From assembly GCA_023392185.1 (NCBI GenBank), contig JAEVZP010000143.1, positions 1 through 5,604 on the forward strand: DNA of 5,604 nt. The letters are read 5' to 3'. Origin of the DNA: Bacteroidota bacterium. Lineage in GTDB: Bacteria > Bacteroidota > Bacteroidia > Chitinophagales > Chitinophagaceae. Numbering within the stretch: the stretch's first letter is position 1; the number at the start of each line of letters is the position of its first letter. The notes beneath the pieces are model-generated. The model ran no database searches, was not told the DNA's origin, and saw only the letters and a program-made list of their open reading frames with translations. Positions 1 through 5,196 of this stretch are shown one piece after another. The translations under genes and the position numbers were made by a program.

Positions 1-380
1 AGGTAGCGGTATTTCATGCGCAGGTCTTCGCCTCCGTCGCTTTCTTCTTCAATGGTAAAAGGCGGCGTGGCGGCGCTGTTGAGCACGGTAAAATCGGTTA
101 CTTCTACCTCGATATGACCGGTTGGGATCTTATCCGTTTTGTTGTGGCGCTCCAGCACGCGTCCGGTGGCCTTCAACACCGCTTCGCGTCCCACGTTCCC
201 GGTATCGAGCCGGGGCGCGGTTGCTTCGTTAAAATACAACTGTGTGATGCCATAGCGGTCGCGCAGGTCCACAAAAGTGATGGCGCCGAAACGGCGAATG
301 GCCTGCACCCAGCCGGCCAGCGTTACGTTTTCTCCTACATGGTCGGTGCGCAGTTCTCCACAGGTGTGCGAGCGGTACAT
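1..380 (-). CDS. aspS: Aspartyl-tRNA synthetase, N-terminal part (truncated by window edge)
   Basis: This is a class II aminoacyl-tRNA synthetase of the cytoplasm that charges tRNA-Asp with aspartate. Translating the minus strand from the ATG at 380 gives 126 full codons and runs off the window at position 1. The product begins MYRSHTCGELR, then LAGWVQAIRRFGAITFVDLR and DRYGITQLYFNE. This is the family's N-terminal OB-fold anticodon-binding domain (about residues 1-100). It ends at LRMKYRYL, the start of the catalytic domain, which in homologues usually continues DLRR. Family members are about 580-600 residues long, so roughly a fifth is present. The start is supported by the conserved first residues and by an exact -7 element 34 bases upstream. 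The frame is intact over the visible part. The gene is divergent from the PAP2 gene. Identification is secure; the rest of the gene cannot be judged. Confidence 0.96.
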   Translation of the reverse strand, partial: MYRSHTCGELRTDHVGENVTLAGWVQAIRRFGAITFVDLRDRYGITQLYFNEATAPRLDTGNVGREAVLKATGRVLERHNKTDKIPTGHIEVEVTDFTVLNSAATPPFTIEEESDGGEDLRMKYRY

Positions 381-413
381 AGCGGGCAGTGTTTTCTTTT
401 TGAAAAAAGTCCG

Positions 414-421
414 CAAAGATA
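414..421 (-). promoter_or_regulatory. Bacteroidota -7 promoter element of aspS
   Basis: The minus strand reads TATCTTTG, an exact match to the Bacteroidota sigma-A -7 consensus TAnnTTTG. It lies 34 bases from the aspS ATG, which would give a leader of about 25-30 nucleotides. That leader is rich in A and T, as is common where ribosomes do not rely on a Shine-Dalgarno site. I see no convincing -33 TTTG at the usual spacing, so the call rests on the -7 element and its position. Confidence 0.6.
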
Positions 422-457
422 GCCGCTGCTTCAGTGGCTTCGGGCGGCTGCAACGGA

Positions 458-465
458 TAACTTTG
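458..465 (+). promoter_or_regulatory. Bacteroidota -7 promoter element of the PAP2 gene
   Basis: The plus strand reads TAACTTTG, an exact match to TAnnTTTG. It lies 47 bases upstream of the PAP2 ATG, implying a leader of about 40 nucleotides. The -33 region is not recognisable and would fall in 436-443, the same place as the -33 region of the divergent aspS promoter. The palindrome TTTCCGGAAA (486-495) lies in the leader. Confidence 0.6.
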
Positions 466-485
466 CACCGTATTTTAGTGTTCAA

Positions 486-495
486 TTTCCGGAAA
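486..495. repeat. 10-bp palindrome TTTCCGGAAA (copy 1)
   Basis: This perfect palindrome lies in the leader between the PAP2 -7 element and its ATG. An identical 10-bp copy is at 5184-5193, also intergenic. The 8-bp core TTCCGGAA recurs at 615-622, 896-903 and 5391-5398. The function is unknown. It may be a genome signature or a protein-binding or methylation site. Confidence 0.5.
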
Positions 496-512
496 ACCTT
501 TTCTGTCTTTTT

Positions 513-1118
513 GTGGATGCCCTGCGGCTTTTCTTTCTCCGCCTTGACCTCGAGGTTTGGTATTATCTGAATATCGAGTGGCAAAACGCGTTCCTCGATT
601 ATGTGATGCCGTATTTCCGGAATCAGTATTTCTGGGTGCCGGTTTATCTGTTTTTATTTATATTCATGCCGCTCAATTACCGGCGTCGGGGTTGGTATTG
701 GCTGGGTGGTTTTCTTGTTGCGTTTGCGCTGGCCGATTACACATCGGCTTCCATCATCAAACCCCTGGCGGGGCGACTGCGGCCCTGCAACACGCCGGAT
801 TTGCAGCCTTATGTGCATTTGCTGGTGGGTTGTGGCTCAGGCCTGAGCTTTCCGTCGAGCCACGCGGCCAACCATTTTGCCTTTGCTGCCTTTATTTCCG
901 GAACGCTGGGCCGTACCTATCCCGGCGTACGGAAATGGGCCTGGATCTGGGCAGCGCTGGTTGGCTATGCACAGGTGTATGTCGGTGTTCATTTTCCGCT
1001 CGATGTGGCCTTTGGCGGCCTGCTGGGCGCACTGCTCGGCGGGGGGGTCAGTCGCTTCTACAATCGTCGTTTTGGACCGCTGGAGCGGCTTTCGCGCCTA
1101 CCGCAGCCGGCGGACTGA
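513..1118 (+). CDS. PAP2-family membrane phosphatase
   Basis: This 201-residue integral membrane protein belongs to the type 2 phosphatidic acid phosphatase family, which removes phosphate from lipid phosphates such as phosphatidate or undecaprenyl diphosphate. The three family motifs are in order. C1 (KX6RP) is K83 to R90-P91 in KPLAGRLRP. C2 is PSSH at 114-117, in SFPSSHAAN, with H117 as a catalytic His. C3 is QVYVGVHFPLD, with the nucleophile His at 160 and Asp at 164. Hydrophobic stretches at about 41-53, 63-76, 119-132, 143-158 and 165-180 fit a multi-pass inner-membrane protein. The usual C3 arginine (SRX5HX3D) is Gln154 here. The ATG at 513 follows an exact -7 element by 47 bases and keeps the whole fold. 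The 3' end overlaps the convergent DUF4476 gene by 21 bp. The substrate cannot be read from sequence; lipid A or undecaprenyl diphosphate phosphatase are both possible. Confidence 0.92.
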   Translation: MDALRLFFLRLDLEVWYYLNIEWQNAFLDYVMPYFRNQYFWVPVYLFLFIFMPLNYRRRGWYWLGGFLVAFALADYTSASIIKPLAGRLRPCNTPDLQPYVHLLVGCGSGLSFPSSHAANHFAFAAFISGTLGRTYPGVRKWAWIWAALVGYAQVYVGVHFPLDVAFGGLLGALLGGGVSRFYNRRFGPLERLSRLPQPAD

Positions 1119-1805
1119 TTCTTCAAATGTTTTCCGGGATTCCGGATTTTCGAAGGCTGCGCTGACGGCATTACTGTTTTGCCGGTCCGAGAGGTTGGGC
1201 AGCGCCGCCTGTGCCAGTTCGAGCCGCGAGTCTTCAAAAGCAAGTGCGTTCATCATTTGGATGAGTGCGCTAGTCGTTACGGCGTGCGCTGTAACGTGAG
1301 CTTTAAGAATGCGCAGCTTTTCGGTATCGGTGTTTTTCCCTTCGATCTGACTTTGCCAGTCGTTGGTTTGCGGCAGTGCCCCGGGCGGCGTGGGTGCCGG
1401 GCGGTCGGCGGGAGCCGAGGGCCGGCTGGCAGTCGGCACGGGGCGCAGGTCTTGCTGCCGGATGTCCACCGCACCGCTTTTAGCGTCGATTTCCATCAGA
1501 ACGCGGTAGCCGGCACGCACCAGCACGCGCCCTTCATAAACCGTCTGGGCCGTTGCGCCACCATCGTGTCGGTGGGGCCGCAGGCGATATACAATCACCG
1601 ACCGGCGGCCCGGCGGAATGTTGCTCAGCAACAAGTCGGCGCTAAAGCGCTCGTAGCGCCGGCCATCTACCTCAATACCAAGCTTCTCCCCATCGCCGGA
1701 GCGCACCGCAATCTCGCCCTGTCCCCGCTGTTGGGCTGAAGCGTTTTGGAAAGCAGAAAGCTGTAAGGCAAGTGTGGCAAGCGGAAGAAGAAATCGTGTT
1801 TTCAT
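1098..1805 (-). CDS. Secreted DUF4476-domain protein
   Basis: This 235-residue exported protein of unknown function is typical of Bacteroidota. The start is placed at the ATG at 1805 rather than an in-frame ATG at 1886, because 1805 gives a clean signal peptide: MKTR, a hydrophobic core, then cleavage at ASA/QQ near residue 24. Residues about 28-120 are predicted beta-rich (EIAVRSGDGEKLGIEVDGRR, then VYEGRVLVRAGY), resembling the small N-terminal beta-domain seen in such proteins. A Pro/Ala-rich linker follows at 121-148. The C-terminal helical region (about 160-235) carries the DUF4476 pattern: LRILKAHVTAHAVTTSALIQ, then MMNALAFEDSRLELAQAALP. Its last 21 bases, including the stop, are antisense to the end of the PAP2 gene. 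It is separated from the upstream lipoprotein gene by a terminator, so it is probably its own unit. No role is known for the domain. Confidence 0.85.
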   Translation of the reverse strand: MKTRFLLPLATLALQLSAFQNASAQQRGQGEIAVRSGDGEKLGIEVDGRRYERFSADLLLSNIPPGRRSVIVYRLRPHRHDGGATAQTVYEGRVLVRAGYRVLMEIDAKSGAVDIRQQDLRPVPTASRPSAPADRPAPTPPGALPQTNDWQSQIEGKNTDTEKLRILKAHVTAHAVTTSALIQMMNALAFEDSRLELAQAALPNLSDRQNSNAVSAAFENPESRKTFEESVRRLR

Positions 1806-1940
1806 GGCAAGGGGGGAACTGCATAGACCGGCAGGAGGCCGAAAGGTTTGCGCGGCGTTTGACGCCGGGTTTTGGTTAGCTGCCATTCAGGAAAAAGACG
1901 TCCGCATATTTGTGCTTCCATCGAAGGCGCTCAGCAGGCT

Positions 1941-1948
1941 CAAAATAA
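1941..1948 (-). promoter_or_regulatory. Weak candidate -7 element for the DUF4476 gene
   Basis: The minus strand reads TTATTTTG, one mismatch from TAnnTTTG, about 135 bases upstream of the preferred DUF4476 start. There is no good -33 partner. It is the best candidate in the 260-bp gap 1806-2065, which otherwise holds only the terminator of the upstream unit. The gap is AT-rich around 1940-1975 and has no supported gene on either strand. Confidence 0.25.
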
Positions 1949-2002
1949 TAACATTTGGTTGAATTTGATAAAAAGGAGGCAACGGCAACATCACATTCAT
2001 GT

Positions 2003-2039
2003 TTAAAACAACTGTCCCGGCACAGGTGGCCGGGACAGT
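2003..2039 (-). terminator. Intrinsic terminator after the lipoprotein gene
   Basis: A perfect 11-bp stem is formed by ACTGTCCCGGC (2011-2021) and GCCGGGACAGT (2029-2039) around a 7-base loop. Read on the minus strand, the stem is followed by TG and then TTTT, a short U-tract. The hairpin starts 27 bases past the stop codon of the lipoprotein gene, as expected for its terminator. On the plus strand the stem is followed by CATGCAAAAAA, so it should not act in that direction. Confidence 0.85.
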
Positions 2040-2065
2040 CATGCAAAAAACCAAGTTACAGGATC

Positions 2066-3673
2066 CTATAACATTCTACACACCGATGCGGTCAGGTTTA
2101 CCGTCTCGTTGTAGTCTTGCTGTGTAATAGTGCGATTGATGGTTATCCATTGGCCGCCATACCAGGTACCAAATTCATAGTTTTGTCCCATCTCGAGTGC
2201 GGATGTTTGAAGGGTTCCGTTTCGGACGTAGCCCAGGTATTCCCAATAATAAGAACCAGTTTTCCGCTTATAGAGATAAAAGCTTGGGCGCACGGTATAA
2301 TTGGGGCGGTCTGGGCAGGTACCTTTAATATTAAGAGTGTAGACCTTAGGTCGGGGTAGGTTGCTAAGATTAATTGTAGCTCCGCTACAGGCATTTACCC
2401 AATTGCTTTCGCCGACGAGCGTTCCGCGATTGCCCCAGTACCACCACCACCAATAATAGTTGTTGGTATTGGGCTTGTAGATGCGGTATTTTACTGTTTG
2501 GTTCATCATAGCCCAGCTCCAGAAAGTGGAGTTGTGAGTCAGATACAAATAGTAGGTCCGGGTGGGGTAATAAGTCCAACCATTGGCATACTGGTCCACT
2601 ATATATAGATCGTATAGCCCCGAAAGATTGGGAGCGTTGACAGTAATCGGGCTCCAGCAAGTACGCCAGTACCAGTCATAGTTAATCCAGGTCAGGTGAT
2701 CCATAGGAAAGGTAATCTGCATCGTACCGTTGTCGTTGACAACAGTGCCGTCGCGCTCGTAGCTCCACTGTCCGGTTTCGGTTGAGTAGCTCCAGATCGG
2801 AATCTTGTCGCCTGCTTTCAGTTGCTGATTGGTTTCCGGATTCACAAGCGTCGGATCGATCGACATGGTGATCTGAATCGGGCGGTCAAACTTCTTTACT
2901 TCCTTACCTCCCACGTGCATATCAATACTGCCAAAACCGGCCGACATAAAGAAAAGCGACTGGTTAGTACCGTCTTGCATTCTCACATTGTCGGGCGAAA
3001 AGCCCCCCGGAAATGAGCTGAGCGACGTAGGCGTGCGGGTGTCGAAATGCCCTACACTCATGTTGACACTGCTGCCCGTTATTTGGTTGCCCTGCTCGTC
3101 ATAGAAGCGGGTGCCGGCTTCCATTTCGATTTTAGCCCACTCCTGTTTGCCGTTGGTGAGCGGAGTGTTCAGAGAAGCAGGGGCTGCAAGCGCGTTGTTG
3201 GTCATCTGGCGCGCACCGCTGGCGATTGAAATACCAGCGGCCGGGTTAGCAATATTGGTCATATTGGCCTGAAGCATTTGCTCAAATTCGTTTTCACCTA
3301 TGCGTACCGGCACATTGACCTTAAGGTAACCGCTGGCTTTAATAATGACGTTAAAACGAATCGGGTCACTGGCGGTCGGAGTGCGCTCCGGAGAAATTGC
3401 CAGACTGACAGAACCTTCGTTTACGTTGATTTTCCGGGAGCCTGTAATATCATAGACATAGGCAGAATCGCGGCCTGTAATCTGGATGGTAGGATTGGCC
3501 GTTTGCGGAATACGTGTCAGGGCAGCAGCATCGTAAACCTGCACCTGCGCTGTATATTTAATAAAATTGGTATTGAGGTTGAGCTGCACATCGTCTGTAG
3601 GTGATTTGCGGCAGCCTGCAAAAAAGGTGAAGAGCATCATCACCAGGAGCGAGTAGAAGAGATTTTTTTTCAT
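2066..3673 (-). CDS. Aromatic-rich surface lipoprotein with teneurin/CILP-like beta-sandwich
   Basis: This 535-residue predicted lipoprotein matches no named gene I know. The ATG at 3673 is chosen over one at 3754 because it gives a lipoprotein signal: MKKNLFYSLL, a hydrophobic core, and the lipobox FAGC with Cys21 as the lipidated residue. Residues about 36-130 look like a small beta-domain. Residues about 175-325 resemble the beta-sandwich seen in teneurin/CILP-like and other bacterial surface proteins: GTRFYDEQGNQITGSSVNMS, then SLSSFPGGFS, then KAGDKIPIWSYSTETGQWSY. From 326 to 535 the protein is very rich in Trp and Tyr, with four consecutive Trp at 408-411. The four Cys besides C21 (338, 429, 453, 532) bracket two stretches and could form disulphides C338-C429 and C453-C532. 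It lies 25 bp after the outer-membrane protein gene on the same strand, with no promoter of its own visible, and ends at a strong terminator. A surface-exposed binding role is an inference only. Confidence 0.85.
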   Translation of the reverse strand: MKKNLFYSLLVMMLFTFFAGCRKSPTDDVQLNLNTNFIKYTAQVQVYDAAALTRIPQTANPTIQITGRDSAYVYDITGSRKINVNEGSVSLAISPERTPTASDPIRFNVIIKASGYLKVNVPVRIGENEFEQMLQANMTNIANPAAGISIASGARQMTNNALAAPASLNTPLTNGKQEWAKIEMEAGTRFYDEQGNQITGSSVNMSVGHFDTRTPTSLSSFPGGFSPDNVRMQDGTNQSLFFMSAGFGSIDMHVGGKEVKKFDRPIQITMSIDPTLVNPETNQQLKAGDKIPIWSYSTETGQWSYERDGTVVNDNGTMQITFPMDHLTWINYDWYWRTCWSPITVNAPNLSGLYDLYIVDQYANGWTYYPTRTYYLYLTHNSTFWSWAMMNQTVKYRIYKPNTNNYYWWWWYWGNRGTLVGESNWVNACSGATINLSNLPRPKVYTLNIKGTCPDRPNYTVRPSFYLYKRKTGSYYWEYLGYVRNGTLQTSALEMGQNYEFGTWYGGQWITINRTITQQDYNETVNLTASVCRML

Positions 3674-3698
3674 AAAAAGAATTTGAAGCAGTGCTGCG

Positions 3699-4487
3699 TT
3701 ATCGGATTTTGTAAGTAAAATTGAGTTGGAGGACCGGCAGCCAGCGATAATCACTCATATTGGATTCGATGATTGCAGAATTGTGGCTATTATCTTCGAG
3801 CGCCCCGTAGCCATCCAGGTGCACTTTAGGTTTGCTCAGCATGTAGGTGCCTGCATCCAGGTTAATGCTGAACCGATCGTAGGGAAAAGCCCGCAATAAG
3901 CCTAAGCCTAGATAAGGCGCTATACCTGACCAGTCAGCTTCTCCTTTCATACCGCCCAAAAGACCTGGACTGATCATGATATCCCCGTATCGCTGGGCGC
4001 TTTCCGGCGTCATGGTAATATCAGAATGGGCCGTAAAAAAATATCCCAGTCCGCCCACTACCCGGAACCAGTCCCTGTTAAGGAAGGGTTGGTATTCGGC
4101 CAGCAGGTGAATGTTTGAAAAACGCGTGTCGGCATTCACTTTGGTATCCAGCTTTCGCAGCCGCACATCTGCTGTCAGGTTGGCTGGCAGATAGGCACCT
4201 CCCAAACGGGCAAAGAGGCGGGGCTTGATCCCTACCCGTCCTTCCAGCCCAATCCCTTGTGTGCCCAACAGAAGTTGCGCCGTCACGGGATATTTCACAG
4301 GTCGGGGAGCCGACGGGCCTGCCGGCACATTGCTGGTTGGCGAAATATCCAGGGAGGGGCGCTGCTTAGGCTGCGGTGCTGGGGTGGGCGTCGGGTTAGC
4401 CGGAGGCTTGGTGTTGGGGTCGATGCGCTGGGCAAAGCTGTGCTGCGATGCAAGCAGGATGACAGCCAGCAAAAGGGGGCATTTCAT
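3699..4487 (-). CDS. Outer-membrane beta-barrel protein
   Basis: This 262-residue exported protein is the first gene of a two-gene unit with the downstream lipoprotein. The start at 4487 gives a signal peptide (MKCPLLLAVILLASQHSFAQ, cleavage after SFA, near residue 19); an in-frame ATG at 4511 would bury it and lies over the -7 promoter element. Residues 24-66 are a Pro-rich, low-complexity linker (KPPANPTPTPAPQPKQRP). From about 67 on, alternating hydrophobic strands fit an 8-10-stranded barrel. Recognisable stretches are YQPFLNRDWFRVVGGLGYFF (132-151), APYLGLGLL (190-198), FSINLDAGTYMLSKPKVHLD (206-225) and the final strand LPVLQLNFTYKIR (250-262). The order PYLGLG, D-x-G, P-x-V-x-L, then a terminal Y-basic strand matches a widespread family of uncharacterised outer-membrane barrels. 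The long Pro linker ahead of the barrel is unusual for that family. Whether it is a pore, an enzyme or an anchor for its lipoprotein neighbour cannot be told. Confidence 0.83.
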   Translation of the reverse strand: MKCPLLLAVILLASQHSFAQRIDPNTKPPANPTPTPAPQPKQRPSLDISPTSNVPAGPSAPRPVKYPVTAQLLLGTQGIGLEGRVGIKPRLFARLGGAYLPANLTADVRLRKLDTKVNADTRFSNIHLLAEYQPFLNRDWFRVVGGLGYFFTAHSDITMTPESAQRYGDIMISPGLLGGMKGEADWSGIAPYLGLGLLRAFPYDRFSINLDAGTYMLSKPKVHLDGYGALEDNSHNSAIIESNMSDYRWLPVLQLNFTYKIR

Positions 4488-4508
4488 AAAACAAAATTTA
4501 TACGCCGC

Positions 4509-4516
4509 CAAAAGTA
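4509..4516 (-). promoter_or_regulatory. Bacteroidota -7 promoter element of the barrel-lipoprotein unit
   Basis: The minus strand reads TACTTTTG, an exact match to TAnnTTTG, 22 bases upstream of the barrel protein's ATG. This implies a short AT-rich leader of about 15-18 nucleotides. The -33 region would fall near 4535-4541, at the edge of the inverted repeat 4537-4558. No clear -33 TTTG is present, which would fit a promoter that depends on or is controlled by a bound factor. Confidence 0.62.
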
Positions 4517-4536
4517 ATTGTCGAATTGATTAAATT

Positions 4537-4558
4537 AAATACGTACTACTACGTATTT
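4537..4558. repeat. Inverted repeat, candidate operator
   Basis: Arms AAATACGTA (4537-4545) and TACGTATTT (4550-4558) are perfect inverted copies separated by CTAC. Each arm contains the self-palindrome TACGTA, and the two TACGTA copies are offset by exactly 10 bp, about one turn of the helix. The repeat overlaps the expected -33 zone and the upstream edge of the barrel-lipoprotein promoter. It also lies in the intergenic region of the divergent DUF4385 gene. It resembles a binding site for a dimeric regulator more than a terminator, because it does not follow a gene end on either strand. Confidence 0.55.
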
Positions 4559-4677
4559 TTAAAGGGTACATCAACTCTGGTTGCCCTGTCATTAGGTCTT
4601 TTGCACTCTTTTCCAGGAAGCAGGTAAGGTTTTTGGAGGGCTGCTCCCATCTCTTCTGTCTCAGGCAACCTCATGTT

Positions 4678-5181
4678 ATGGCCCGCATCCCTTTCGATTA
4701 TTCGCTGGATTACAAGCATCTGGATTTACGCAAACATCCGGAGTACTACCGGGTGGGAAAAGGCGAACAGGGCGTGCTACTGGTCGAGCCTTATAAAACG
4801 GAGCTCCTGCCCTACTGGCGCTTCAAGTCGCCGGATATTGCGCAGGCCTCCGGTGAGAAAATCTTCTCCCTGTTTGAAGCCTATCGCGAGGCAGGCGATT
4901 TTGTGGGCATGGATATGGCCCGGAAATTTCTGCAAATGGGCTACACACGCGCCCGCCGCTATGCCAACCACCGGGGCGGCAGAAAATACGACGGGCCGGT
5001 GCCGGAAGATAAAAAAGGGCAAAGCGGCGCGCATGGCCGGGAAGAGCTGCCCCGCCAGCCCGAAGACCCGGAAAAAGCCGCTTCCGCCCGTGTCTTTTAC
5101 GGCTTCTGGAAACGCGCCGAGGCCGATCCTATTTACAAGGTAGCGAAGCAGGAACACATCCGCCGCTATGAAACAGCCTGA
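4678..5181 (+). CDS. DUF4385 family protein
   Basis: This 167-residue soluble protein has no signal peptide or membrane segment and matches the DUF4385 family as I recall it. The family signature is spread over the whole chain: FDYSLDYKHLDLRKHPEYYR (6-25), GKGEQGVLLVEPYKTELLPY (28-47), WRFKSPDI (47-54), DFVGMDMARKFLQMGYTRAR (74-93), RRYANHRGGRKYDGPVPEDK (93-112) and KKGQSGAHGREELP (112-125). The function is not known to me. The many conserved Arg, Lys and His residues would suit a nucleic-acid or phosphate ligand, but that is a guess. The ATG at 4678 begins MARIPFDYS and agrees with the conserved N-terminus; an upstream TTG at 4633 would add a Cys-containing, non-family extension. No exact -7 element is visible upstream. 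It converges on the peptidase gene, with 15 bp between the stops. Confidence 0.87.
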   Translation: MARIPFDYSLDYKHLDLRKHPEYYRVGKGEQGVLLVEPYKTELLPYWRFKSPDIAQASGEKIFSLFEAYREAGDFVGMDMARKFLQMGYTRARRYANHRGGRKYDGPVPEDKKGQSGAHGREELPRQPEDPEKAASARVFYGFWKRAEADPIYKVAKQEHIRRYETA

Positions 5182-5183
5182 AC

Positions 5184-5193
5184 TTTCCGGAAA
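5184..5193. repeat. 10-bp palindrome TTTCCGGAAA (copy 2)
   Basis: This is an exact copy of the palindrome at 486-495 and fills most of the 15-bp gap between the convergent stops at 5181 and 5197. It is too short, and lacks a loop and U-tract, to be a convincing terminator. It belongs to the TTCCGGAA series described in the findings. Confidence 0.5.
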
Positions 5194-5196
5194 TTT

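Noticed and set aside
557..1165. 202-codon plus-strand frame overlapping the PAP2 gene
   Set aside because: It is out of frame with the PAP2 motifs, rich in Cys, Trp and Arg with no family pattern, and explained as a shadow of the real gene.
1179..1739. Long plus-strand open frame (186 codons) opposite the DUF4476 gene
   Set aside because: It is antisense to a gene with a clear signal peptide and domain. Its translation shows no domain or membrane pattern, and it fits a shadow frame of GC-rich coding DNA.
1999..2127. Possible 42-codon plus-strand ORF preceded by AAGGAGG at 1973-1979
   Set aside because: The SD-like site is about 20 bases from the ATG, the codons run through the terminator stem, and the end is antisense to the lipoprotein gene. 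There is no exact -7 element upstream.
2430..2455. CCACCACCACC stretch as a microsatellite or frameshift site
   Set aside because: It is the coding sequence of the Trp run in the lipoprotein; the frame stays open on both sides and ends at a normal stop followed by a terminator.
3674..3698. Separate promoter for the lipoprotein gene in the 25-bp gap
   Set aside because: No TAnnTTTG match is present in the gap or in the end of the upstream gene; co-transcription from 4509-4516 is simpler.
4537..4558. Inverted repeat read as a terminator
   Set aside because: No gene ends next to it on either strand, the stem is AT-rich and the loop short. Its place at a promoter fits an operator better.
4777..5157. 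126-codon minus-strand frame opposite the DUF4385 gene
   Set aside because: The plus-strand frame matches a conserved family along its whole length; the minus frame looks like a shadow.
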